Part shown: piece after piece, positions 39,649 to 48,307 of the stretch | Layout: every line of letters starts with the position of its first letter | How positions within the stretch are numbered: position 1 is the first letter of the stretch | Assembly: GCA_009784345.1 (NCBI GenBank) | Contig: WRBW01000003.1 | Span: 1 to 52,760, forward strand | Origin: Coriobacteriia bacterium | GTDB taxonomy: Bacteria > Actinomycetota > Coriobacteriia > WRKU01 > WQUG01 | Length of the DNA: 52,760 bases | Direction of reading: 5' to 3' | The notes under the pieces: model-generated | Seen by the model: the letters and a program-made list of their open reading frames with translations, nothing else | Told to the model about the DNA's origin: nothing | Databases searched by the model: none | Translations under genes and position numbers: made by a program

Positions 39649-42600
39649 ATGTCCTTCATCATGAAACGTATTGCTGCAAAAGAAGGCATTGCCCTGGTGC
39701 TCATCGCCACCTTCATAGTGAGCATGCTTGCCTCGGCTGCACTGCCCCAGCGTGCAGATGCCGCCGTTCCTCCCGCGACGCGAGCCTTTGCCACGCAAAG
39801 CGGACATACGGGACCCATCGTGCATAGCTCTGGCACGCTGCCTGCCTACTGCCTTGATCATGGCGCAGCCTCCCCCAATGGCAGGACGCTGACAAGGGGA
39901 GCCAAGCTTTCTCGTGCTACGGGTAGTGTCGAGCAGTCCATTTCGAAGGCCATTGATCTAGGTCCACAAAACCTGAGCAGCAGAACTACCATTAACGGTG
40001 TCAGCTTGAGTAATCTCGAGTGGCGCATGGCGACGCAACTTGCCATCTTTCGTCTGCAGGGTGAGAGCCTTCTCTACAGCAGAAATACCAATCACTGGAG
40101 GGCCTCCACCTGGATTGTGAACCAGGCGACGAGCACCAGTCGCGTTCAGCTCAACCGCTACTGGATCTACCGTCCACCTGCAGGAAGCGGCATTCAAAGG
40201 ATGACCTTTTCCTGGGGCGACCCCCTCACGTCTCGCATTCGCGTACAAAAAACAGATGCGACATCTGGAGCGCTCCTCGCTGGGGCAAGCTTCGGGATAT
40301 GGTCAAACTCCTCCGCTGCTGCTGCGGGAAACACGGGCGCTGCAAGCTTCATAGGACGGGCAAGTTCAGATGCAAGCGGGCAGGCGTGGTGGTATCGCAT
40401 CCCTGTTGGCACAACTTACTATGTCAGAGAGCTTGCTCCACCTGCTGGCTATACCCTCAATACCGCCGTGCTGAGCGTCACCCCGGTGCTGGGAGACGAC
40501 TCTGAAGCGGCACAGGGCAGCCTTCCCCAGTACCTTGCGGGGACTATCGCAAATCAGCGTGCCGCCATTCACAGGATTGAGCTGACTAAAGAGTCGGTGT
40601 CGCCTGGGAGCCAGATCAGTGCTGAAGCCGTGCGGGGTAACCCCGCCTACCAACTGTCAGGAGCACAGTATGGCGTATGGACCGACAGGGCAGCGGCAGA
40701 CAGCAGAAACCTTAATCACCCCTCGATTGTTGGGCGGATGACGACAGACAGTCAGGGCCGAGCCTCGCTGTCAGGGCTGCTGCCAGGTACTTATTTTGTT
40801 CGAGAGTTCATACCGCCGGCTGGTCATGCCCTTGACTTGCAGACGCACAGCGTCACCTTGAGCGCCCTTGCTGGTGGCAGCAGTTTCACCGGCAGGGTCA
40901 GTTCTCAAGATGCGCGTCGCTATGGTGGCAACCTGGTCATTCAGAAAGTTGATGGTGAAACGGGTCTGGCGCAAGCACGTCCCGGTACGAGTCTCGCGGG
41001 GGCAGAATTCGAGATCAGATGGCCTGACCAGCAAGCACCAAGCGGCTGGACAACCCAAACGGTCAGTACCAACGCTGCGGGACGAGCAGTATATCAAGCA
41101 ACAGGGCCGTCAGCGCCCGGGATTCCGATTGGGAACTTTCAAATAAGAGAAACGAAGGCGCCACCGGGCTACCTCATTAGTCCTGAGTATAGCAATTGGA
41201 GAAGCTTCCAGGTGTCAGATTCTCCTGCTGCAGATAGGCCCCCTGAAATAGCCTTGTCTGCCCTGCTTTCCCCCATTGAGGAGCCCATCATAAGGGGAGA
41301 CCTTTCCCTTTTCAAATATGGCAGCGTGAGCGACCAAGGTGTTGAAACGAGTTTCGCCCTTGAACATATCCGCTTTGACCTTATTGACAACATGCCTTTG
41401 GGTGGTGATGGAAGACCCAATCCGCGCTTCGGACAGATTGTTGGAACTCTTTTCACTGACGAAGAAGGCAGAGCAAGCACCCGCGACCTGATACCTGATA
41501 GTGCCAGCTGGGGCAAGACAGATTACCGCAGTGGCTACCTTGAATATGGCGACTACATCTTAAGTGAAGATGCATCAACGACACCGATAGGTCTTCAGGC
41601 TGCAGATGACATGAGCTTCTCTATCACGGAAAACGGAGTTGAGCTGCACTACCTTATCTGCAATAAAGAAATCACGGCTTACTTGAGTATCGTCAAGCGC
41701 GATAGCGAGACCCTCAATACCATTGCCGTGAGCGGAACACGCTTTGACCTACTTAATTCAAACAAGGACGTCATAAGTCGCCTCACTACCGATGAGACCG
41801 GTCACGTACACCTGCCCGAAGTGCTCAAGCATGGCAACTACTATCTTCAGGAAGTACAGGCGCCGGACCGCTACCTCCTGCATACCGAGCCCATAGCCTT
41901 TAGCGTGGACAAAATTAGGGGGCTCGATAATCCCATCGTCATATGCGTCGACAACGACCCCGCAAAAGCAGCTCTTCGCGTTGTCAAAACTGACAGCATA
42001 ACAGCAACAGCCGTACCCGATACGGTCTTTGAAGTCAGAGCTAAAGATGATGTTGTAACCGGCGACGGAACCCTGCGCCTTGCCGCAGGAGAGCTTGCCG
42101 ACATTATCAGTACTGACGCAAGCGGCATTGCCGAAAGCATCCCCCTTTATCTGGGAAGCTACGAGATGCGCGAAGTAAAGACGACGCCTCATTACTTGCT
42201 CAACACGACCGTTTTTGACGTCAAGCTAGAGTACCAGGACCAAAACACAGCTCTTGTCTGGACTGAGGTCCCGGTACAAAATGAGCCCGTGCAGATCAGT
42301 TGCGAGATTGAAAAGCGCACGATATCCATTAGCTCTGCAGCCTATCGCTCTGGCGCAGGAGACGAGGTGCAGATTGATAATAGCGCGCAGGGCAGCAAAG
42401 AGCTCTATCGCTACGACCTCGATTTTTGGTCGACTTCGAACGACTGGGCAGATGAATTCGTTGTTTTTGACGCCTTAGAGGGAGTAGGTGCAGACCAGAT
42501 TCGCTTGCACGAATTGTGGACTCCTATCGTGAAGGGAGACACAAATGGACTTTACAACCTGTGGTATCAGACCAATCTGGCGAGCCAGGAGGTGACGCAG

Positions 42601-43263
42601 AGCTCTGTCAAGGCTGCTTCAAAGGACCTCTTTAACCCTGACAATCCTGAAGCAATCATGCGTTTTGAAAACCACGGCTGGGTACTGTGGTCAGAAGATC
42701 TTGATGCGAGTACGCGCATGCATTTCAAGGTCGATGACCTCAATCTTTCAGAGGGTGAGCACATTACAGGCCTCAAGCTGGAATTTGGACGGGTCGAGAA
42801 AGGCTTTACGAGCCTTGACGATTCCGGGGATTTGGCGCCTTTGAGCTATCTCGTGTACTGTCCGCGTCCCCTACCCAAATATGATGACACGGGTGCTGAA
42901 GTCATCATTTACAACTCGGCAAGCTCCCACATAACCCGCAACATTGTCCTCTTTGATGATGCCGCAGATACCGTCGAGACGAGACTTGTCGAAAGCTTCA
43001 ACTTAGAGCCAGCAATCCAGCCACAGCAAGAACAGCGTTTTGGCGAACGCTTGGTAGAAAACGACGCCTACCCTCGGGGTGACAAAGGCTATGGTAGCCA
43101 ACTCATTGACCCGAATCTGCAACACCGCATCACTGCCCACGGGCCTGCGACCCATGACCTCTTTGATGCTGGATTCTGGTTCGCCTTAGCAGCCGCATCA
43201 GCTTTTGGCGTGCTTGCCTGTCTGCTCGAGATGTATCTACGAAAAAGAGAGGAGGGTCAGTAG
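39649..43263 (+). CDS. Large surface adhesin: signal peptide, thioester (TQxA-type) domain, about six SpaA/Cna-B-like repeats, C-terminal TM and basic tail
   Basis: PAYCLDHG...MATQLAIFRL (candidate Cys-Gln thioester pair); repeats RIRVQKTDATSGALLAGASFGIW, NLVIQKVDGETG...AGAEFEI, YLSIVKRDSETLNTIAVSGTRFDLL, ALRVVKTDS...; C-terminus [29 protein letters not shown]. Confidence 0.82.
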   Translation: MSFIMKRIAAKEGIALVLIATFIVSMLASAALPQRADAAVPPATRAFATQSGHTGPIVHSSGTLPAYCLDHGAASPNGRTLTRGAKLSRATGSVEQSISKAIDLGPQNLSSRTTINGVSLSNLEWRMATQLAIFRLQGESLLYSRNTNHWRASTWIVNQATSTSRVQLNRYWIYRPPAGSGIQRMTFSWGDPLTSRIRVQKTDATSGALLAGASFGIWSNSSAAAAGNTGAASFIGRASSDASGQAWWYRIPVGTTYYVRELAPPAGYTLNTAVLSVTPVLGDDSEAAQGSLPQYLAGTIANQRAAIHRIELTKESVSPGSQISAEAVRGNPAYQLSGAQYGVWTDRAAADSRNLNHPSIVGRMTTDSQGRASLSGLLPGTYFVREFIPPAGHALDLQTHSVTLSALAGGSSFTGRVSSQDARRYGGNLVIQKVDGETGLAQARPGTSLAGAEFEIRWPDQQAPSGWTTQTVSTNAAGRAVYQATGPSAPGIPIGNFQIRETKAPPGYLISPEYSNWRSFQVSDSPAADRPPEIALSALLSPIEEPIIRGDLSLFKYGSVSDQGVETSFALEHIRFDLIDNMPLGGDGRPNPRFGQIVGTLFTDEEGRASTRDLIPDSASWGKTDYRSGYLEYGDYILSEDASTTPIGLQAADDMSFSITENGVELHYLICNKEITAYLSIVKRDSETLNTIAVSGTRFDLLNSNKDVISRLTTDETGHVHLPEVLKHGNYYLQEVQAPDRYLLHTEPIAFSVDKIRGLDNPIVICVDNDPAKAALRVVKTDSITATAVPDTVFEVRAKDDVVTGDGTLRLAAGELADIISTDASGIAESIPLYLGSYEMREVKTTPHYLLNTTVFDVKLEYQDQNTALVWTEVPVQNEPVQISCEIEKRTISISSAAYRSGAGDEVQIDNSAQGSKELYRYDLDFWSTSNDWADEFVVFDALEGVGADQIRLHELWTPIVKGDTNGLYNLWYQTNLASQEVTQSSVKAASKDLFNPDNPEAIMRFENHGWVLWSEDLDASTRMHFKVDDLNLSEGEHITGLKLEFGRVEKGFTSLDDSGDLAPLSYLVYCPRPLPKYDDTGAEVIIYNSASSHITRNIVLFDDAADTVETRLVESFNLEPAIQPQQEQRFGERLVENDAYPRGDKGYGSQLIDPNLQHRITAHGPATHDLFDAGFWFALAAASAFGVLACLLEMYLRKREEGQ

Positions 43264-44186
43264 CCGTAGTTTTGACGCGGGCTCCCATAGTAGAAGCCCG
43301 TACCTTGTGGCCGAAAGGTTTGCGCGCGCAGCTGCTCGACATAATCGCGAGGGTCTGCCCCATCGAGTACCGCACGATAGGCAGAAATCACCGTCGTTAT
43401 ATAGTTGACTCCTTTGGTGCGTCCCTCTATCTTGAGGCTATCGATCCCCGCATTACAGAGGTCATCGATGTGCTCAATCATGTTGAGGTCATAGGGGCTA
43501 AAGATAGTGGTGTATCCGTCATCTTCAATGACGGGAATGCTTTCGTTAGGGCGCTTTTTTTCAACGAGCTCATAGGACCAGCGGCAACTGTGAGCGCACT
43601 GACCTTTGTTTGCGTCTCTGTCAGCAAGATAGTTACTGATGATGCAGCGCCCACTAATAGCCATGCATTGCGCACCATGCACAAAGACCTCGAGCTGCAT
43701 GTCCTCAGGCAGGTTCTTGCGAAGCTCTGTCAGTTCACGTAAGTCAAGTTCACGTGCAGCAACGATACGCCTCGCACCTGCCTCGTACCAAGTCTGAGCA
43801 CTGAGGGAATTGGCAACACTTGCTTGTGTGCTGACATGCAGGTCGATTTCAGGTGCGATCTCGCCTGCTAGCTTTGCAGCCCCCAGATCAGACACTATGA
43901 AGGCATCAACCCCGGTGTCTTTTACGGCACCTAAGTAAGCTCTCAGAGAAGAGAGATCAGATTCATGGATGAGGGCATTGACGGTGAGGTAGATAAGGCG
44001 TTTTCTGGAGTGGACGTACTCCGCCGCGCTTTTCAATTCGTCGACACAAAAATTGGCAGCATTGTAGCGCAGGCCAAAGCTCTTACCGCCACAGTAGACG
44101 GCATCGGCCCCGCAGTCTATGGCGAGCTTAAGCGCCTCGATACTACCTGCAGGCGCCAACAGTTCTGGTCTCTGGTGCGCTCTCAT
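43257..44186 (-). CDS. Peptidase U32 family protein
   Basis: [66 protein letters not shown]. Confidence 0.9.
   Translation of the reverse strand: MRAHQRPELLAPAGSIEALKLAIDCGADAVYCGGKSFGLRYNAANFCVDELKSAAEYVHSRKRLIYLTVNALIHESDLSSLRAYLGAVKDTGVDAFIVSDLGAAKLAGEIAPEIDLHVSTQASVANSLSAQTWYEAGARRIVAARELDLRELTELRKNLPEDMQLEVFVHGAQCMAISGRCIISNYLADRDANKGQCAHSCRWSYELVEKKRPNESIPVIEDDGYTTIFSPYDLNMIEHIDDLCNAGIDSLKIEGRTKGVNYITTVISAYRAVLDGADPRDYVEQLRAQTFRPQGTGFYYGSPRQNYGY
44011..44022 (-). repeat. Dispersed 12-mer copy (TGGACGTACTCC, 11/12) in U32 peptidase gene
   Basis: TGGACGTACTCCGCC; codes AEYVHS. Confidence 0.85.
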
Positions 44187-44929
44187 CCTACCTTGAGATG
44201 GCCAAGGAAAGTCTTCGTACGCTCATGTTGCGGATTTTCAAAGATAGCCTCTGGGGGTCCTTCTTCGACGATGTATCCACCATCCATAAACACGACTCGA
44301 TCTGCGACATCACGCGCAAAGCCCATTTCATGAGTCACGACAATCATGGTCATGCCGCCTTCTGCCAGATCACGCATGACGTTGAGCACGTCACGAACCA
44401 GCTCGGGGTCAAGTGAAGAGGTCACTTCGTCAAAGAGCATAACCGTCGGCTCCATCGCAAGTGCGCGCGCGATGGCAACACGTTGCTGCTGACCTCCTGA
44501 AAGCTGGCTGGGGAAAAAGTCGGCGCGTTCTGCAAGACCGACGCGTTCGAGCTGCGCGTAGGCAATTTCTGCCGCCTGCTCTTTGTTCATTTTGCGCACC
44601 TTCAGCAGGGCAAGCTCAACATTTCCCTGGGCTGTCTTATGCGGAAAGAGATTAAACTGCTGGAATACCATACCCAGCTGCTCGCGCGCTTTATTGATGT
44701 CAGTTCCCTTGGCGTTGATTTGGATGCCATTAACCCAGACTTCACCCGAGGTCGGGATTTCAAGCAGGTTGATGCAGCGCAGCATGGTTGATTTGCCGCT
44801 TCCCGATGGCCCGAGGACACAGACCACTTCACCCTTTTCAACTTCAAGATTTATGTCATGCAAAACGACGTTGTCGCCGTAAACCTTTTTGAGGTTTTTT
44901 ATTTGTACTATAGCTTCGCTCATGTTCAC
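44183..44929 (-). CDS. Polar amino-acid ABC transporter ATPase (GlnQ-like)
   Basis: [41 protein letters not shown]. Confidence 0.94.
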   Translation of the reverse strand: MNMSEAIVQIKNLKKVYGDNVVLHDINLEVEKGEVVCVLGPSGSGKSTMLRCINLLEIPTSGEVWVNGIQINAKGTDINKAREQLGMVFQQFNLFPHKTAQGNVELALLKVRKMNKEQAAEIAYAQLERVGLAERADFFPSQLSGGQQQRVAIARALAMEPTVMLFDEVTSSLDPELVRDVLNVMRDLAEGGMTMIVVTHEMGFARDVADRVVFMDGGYIVEEGPPEAIFENPQHERTKTFLGHLKVG

Positions 44930-45876
44930 TACCTTGGATCCTGCAAAATGTTTTCATCGTGGCTCACAATGTGAGTAGATGGAACATTTAGGCGGGGTTG
45001 TCGTTTTCCAGGACGACCAGATGGTGCAGCTCCCGAGTCTTGTTCTGCCAACTTGTTCTCTAATCTGGCAACCAGTCTACCAGCAGGTATCGTAACAATG
45101 AGATAAAAACAGGCAGCAACCGTGAGAGGTGTCATATTAAACACGCGAGCGGACTCGATACGAGCATTGAGCATGACTTCGCCGATGGCAACCATGGCAA
45201 AAAGCGCCGTATCCTTCAAGAGCAAAATGAATTCTGACATACACGTTGGGATGATACGCCTAAAGGTCTGAGGCAGGACAACATAGGTCATGGCCATCGA
45301 GGTCTTCATGCCCAGTGAGCGCGCAGCCTCCATCTGTCCCTTAGGAATGGACTGGATGCCCGCACGAAAGATTTCTGCCAGATAAGCTGCAGAATTCGCA
45401 GAAAGAATCAGGAAGGCGCGAAACCAAGCTGAAAAGCCCAGCCCCAGAAAGCTTACCTGACTAAAGGGGTCCATTGCTGTTTGAAAGGCAGGTATCAGCG
45501 GCAGACCCATGTAGATAATCAAGATTTGCAGCAGCAGAGGCGTTCCTCTGACCACATCAATGTAGAAGGTTGAAATCCAGCGCAGGGGTGCAATCTTGCT
45601 CATCTTCATAAAAGCAAGACCAAGGCCAAAGGGGATGGCGAGGGCAAAGCCTATAAAGCCCAGTGCCAGCGTGATGGGAAAGCCCTGCAAAACCATCGGG
45701 AAGGTATCGATGGCAATACTGGGAGAAAAGAAGACGCGTGTAAAAGAAAAGGTCTCCCACCATTCAAGCATTCTTGCGAAAATATTGGCAGAACCAAAGA
45801 GTCCCATTAATGCCTGCTGTCCACCCAAAGCATGACTCTGTGAAAAAGCGGTCAATAGTGCGCTCAAATCCCTCAT
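44929..45876 (-). CDS. Polar amino-acid ABC transporter permease
   Basis: [46 protein letters not shown]. Confidence 0.93.
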   Translation of the reverse strand: MRDLSALLTAFSQSHALGGQQALMGLFGSANIFARMLEWWETFSFTRVFFSPSIAIDTFPMVLQGFPITLALGFIGFALAIPFGLGLAFMKMSKIAPLRWISTFYIDVVRGTPLLLQILIIYMGLPLIPAFQTAMDPFSQVSFLGLGFSAWFRAFLILSANSAAYLAEIFRAGIQSIPKGQMEAARSLGMKTSMAMTYVVLPQTFRRIIPTCMSEFILLLKDTALFAMVAIGEVMLNARIESARVFNMTPLTVAACFYLIVTIPAGRLVARLENKLAEQDSGAAPSGRPGKRQPRLNVPSTHIVSHDENILQDPR

Positions 45877-45903
45877 ACCTCCAAAATATGCTTGTCACAA
45901 AAA

Positions 45904-45941
45904 GAGTGCGCCTACTATATTGTATAGCAGACGCACTCTAT
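45904..45941 (-). terminator. Intrinsic terminator after the substrate-binding protein gene
   Basis: AGAGTGCGCCTACTATA-TTG-TATAGCAGACGCACTCT with two mismatches; TTTTT follows on the minus strand. Confidence 0.75.
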
Positions 45942-45958
45942 ACACTTAAAAAAACTTC

Positions 45959-46807
45959 TTAAGGCATCGTTGGAGGATTGTCTGCGTCGATCCAGCGAGC
46001 GTAGATTTCTGCATAGGTACCATCTGCAATAACCGCAGCTAGTGCATCATTGATGGCCTCAGCAAGACCTGTTCTGCTCTTGCCCATCGAGAATCCAAAG
46101 TTTTCCTGTTCTGCTGAAGGAATCGGAATCGTCTTAATGGCAAAGTCGCCTTCTGCAGCCTGGTTCAAGACAACGGGGATGTCCAAAATAACAGCATCTA
46201 CTTCACCTGAAGACATGGCGAGGAAGGTGTCTTGTCCGCCAGCGTAAGGCATGATAGTCACACCTTTGTCTTCGAGGTAGTCAGTAGCAAAAATATGACC
46301 GGTGGTTCCTGTCTGCACGCCAACGCGTGAGCCCTCACCTAAATCAGAGATAGAGGTAATGTTCGAATCTGCTGGTACACCCAGTGCCTGGAATGACACG
46401 AAGTAGGGATTCGAGAACAGAATTGACTGAGCGCGCTCTTCGGTAATGGTCATAGCACTTGCGGCAAAGTCAAAGTCACGACTGTCAGAACTCAGAGCAG
46501 TCAGCAGTGCGTCCCACTCAAAGAAGACGAATTCGACTTCGGCTCCCATTTTTTCAGCAATAGCCTTAACCAAGTCAATGTCAAAGCCAACTACTTCTCC
46601 GCCATCGCGAGACTCAAAGGGAGGATAGGTAGGATCTGTCGCTACTACAAGCGTCTTTCCATCCCCACGTACGGCATCTGCAAGCGTCCAGTCGGCCGTT
46701 GCCTGCACATCATCAACTGCTTCTTCGGTGGCTGAACAGCCAACGACAGCAAAGGCAGCAACTACCATCAGTGCTGCAAGAATCAAACTAAGTAAACCCT
46801 TCTTCAT
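45959..46807 (-). CDS. Amino-acid ABC transporter substrate-binding lipoprotein
   Basis: MKKGLLSLILAALMVVAAFAVVGCSAT lipobox; YPPFESRDGGEVVGFDIDLVKAIAEKMG. Confidence 0.93.
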   Translation of the reverse strand: MKKGLLSLILAALMVVAAFAVVGCSATEEAVDDVQATADWTLADAVRGDGKTLVVATDPTYPPFESRDGGEVVGFDIDLVKAIAEKMGAEVEFVFFEWDALLTALSSDSRDFDFAASAMTITEERAQSILFSNPYFVSFQALGVPADSNITSISDLGEGSRVGVQTGTTGHIFATDYLEDKGVTIMPYAGGQDTFLAMSSGEVDAVILDIPVVLNQAAEGDFAIKTIPIPSAEQENFGFSMGKSRTGLAEAINDALAAVIADGTYAEIYARWIDADNPPTMP

Positions 46808-47061
46808 TACCTCACACCTTTCCTGTGATCGAACGAATGCTCTCCACGTCATTCATTATTCTAGCTAGTGTATTGTTTCACAACAAAGTTGGCTGTGCAA
46901 TTTTTATCTGTCCTATACAAAAAAAGTGCGCAGACACGTATATATGTATACATTTATGAATGATTTTATCCAAGCGCCCTCCACATAATGCCAACAGCTC
47001 TATGCGTTTTGAGGGCATACATTTCAGATTATGTGCAGATTAGTATGAGGATTCGTGAAGT

Positions 47062-47328
47062 GCTTTCGCGCGGCTGACCTGGTCTTTGACCCCACACTCG
47101 CATACTGGAGCTTTTGCTTGATATGATCTCACGACTAACCCTCTCGCCTGCTCCCTCCTGTTGCCAGGAAATCAACGTAGACGGTACGACTTACCCCTAA
47201 GGTGCGCCATGCTCACGTACACTCCTGTCGAGATATACGCTTACGTGGATTCTTTCGGCCGCACCTGCCTATGAACTAACGGGCATCACCTGTGTGACAC
47301 ACGCGCAACCACAGACCCGCGCGAAAGC
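47062..47328 (-). ncRNA. Candidate structured RNA of about 267 nt, divergent from comF
   Basis: Closed by perfect 12-bp stem GCTTTCGCGCGG/CCGCGCGAAAGC; internal AGGTGCG/CGCACCT, CACGTA/TACGTG, TCCTG-GCAA-CAGGA (GNRA), GGTC-AAA-GACC; TATAAT 7 nt upstream of the first stem base. Confidence 0.65.
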
Positions 47329-47334
47329 TTGACT

Positions 47335-47340
47335 ATTATA
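47335..47340 (-). promoter_or_regulatory. -10 box TATAAT for the candidate ncRNA
   Basis: Minus strand TATAAT; expected start 47328 is the first base of the closing stem. Confidence 0.6.
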
Positions 47341-47357
47341 CACTCTCGCCGCAAAAT

Positions 47358-47401
47358 CTTTAAGCTTTCTTTCACCTTGAGTTAAGGATCCTTTAAGGGT
47401 C
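47358..47401. promoter_or_regulatory. Tandem array of four 11-bp repeats between comF and the ncRNA
   Basis: CTTTAAGCTTT CTTTCACCTTG AGTTAAGGATC CTTTAAGGGTC; shares TTTAAGCTTTCTTTCAyC with the adhesin array. Confidence 0.7.
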
Positions 47402-47431
47402 AGCTGCCATACTGCTTGTGAGGTGATAAAA

Positions 47432-48166
47432 ATGAAGCTCCAGACACAGCTCTTGCAGGCTCCGATTCTCAGCAGTATGAAGGATATACTGGGGGAAATT
47501 GTTGCTCCGACTCGCTGCGCCGGCTGCGAGCGCCAGGGCGCAGTCTTCTGTCCGCACTGCATGGCATCACTGCCCTACCTTTACCTTCAGCACCAGGCTT
47601 GCCCAAAGTGTGCCGGTCCCTATGGTGCGCTGACCTGCACGGAATGTTGGGAAGTAAGTTACAGCTTTAGCCATGCCTTGGCACTGAGCCTGCTTGACGG
47701 CCCACTTGCCCGCGCCATCGTCATCTACAAGGACGGAAATGAGCGGAGGCTGGCTCGCTGCTTTGGAGCTCTGCTGGCGGAGTGCGTCCAAACCACCTGG
47801 TCTGAGTGGCTCGACCCTGATTGTCAAATCAGCTGGATTCCTGCTACGGCTGCTGCTGTTCGAAGGCGTGGCTTTGACCACGGAGAACTGCTTGCTTACG
47901 CCCTATCAAAGCAGCTTAACATTGCGGCACTCCCCCTCTTGTCGCGACCACGCGCACGCGACCAAAGAGGTTTGTCGCGCAAGCAGCGCATGAAGGGGTT
48001 CAAGGAATTTACGGTACAGCCACAAAAAAATAAGCAAGACCTGCACAAGGTCTTGCTTATTGATGATGTCTTTACCACCGGTGCCACCTTAGAAGCAGCA
48101 AGCCTAGCTTTGCTCGAAAATGGTGCTGCAGAAGTTCGGGTCGCTGTATTAGGCCGCGCCTGGTAG
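47432..48166 (+). CDS. comF: ComF family phosphoribosyltransferase-like competence protein
   Basis: APTRCAGCERQGAVFCPHCMASLPYL zinc ribbon; VLLIDDVFTTGATLEAASLALLENGAAEVRVAVLGR PRTase motif. Confidence 0.88.
   Translation: MKLQTQLLQAPILSSMKDILGEIVAPTRCAGCERQGAVFCPHCMASLPYLYLQHQACPKCAGPYGALTCTECWEVSYSFSHALALSLLDGPLARAIVIYKDGNERRLARCFGALLAECVQTTWSEWLDPDCQISWIPATAAAVRRRGFDHGELLAYALSKQLNIAALPLLSRPRARDQRGLSRKQRMKGFKEFTVQPQKNKQDLHKVLLIDDVFTTGATLEAASLALLENGAAEVRVAVLGRAW
47779..47790 (+). repeat. Dispersed 12-mer copy (perfect, with full flank) in comF
   Basis: GGCGGAGTGCGTCCA; codes AECVQT. Confidence 0.9.
48024..48061 (-). terminator. Minus-strand intrinsic terminator inside the comF coding sequence
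   Basis: AATAAGCAAGACCT-GCACA-AGGTCTTGCTTATT perfect 14-bp stem; T7 follows on the minus strand. Confidence 0.8.
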
Positions 48167-48307
48167 CTCGTACACCAGATGTCCAATCTTTGTGTCGTCG
48201 CGCCATTTATCAAATCTCACGTAACTTAGTACGCTTCGCTTTGAGAAATGACTCGACTCCTTAATCTTGAACATCTGGAGCACGAGCATTGCGAATTGGG
48301 AACTAGG

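Noticed and set aside
46504-46515. GCAGTGCGTCCC (10/12) in the substrate-binding protein gene
   Set aside because: Encodes the conserved WDALL segment of this protein family, so a protein-level explanation suffices.
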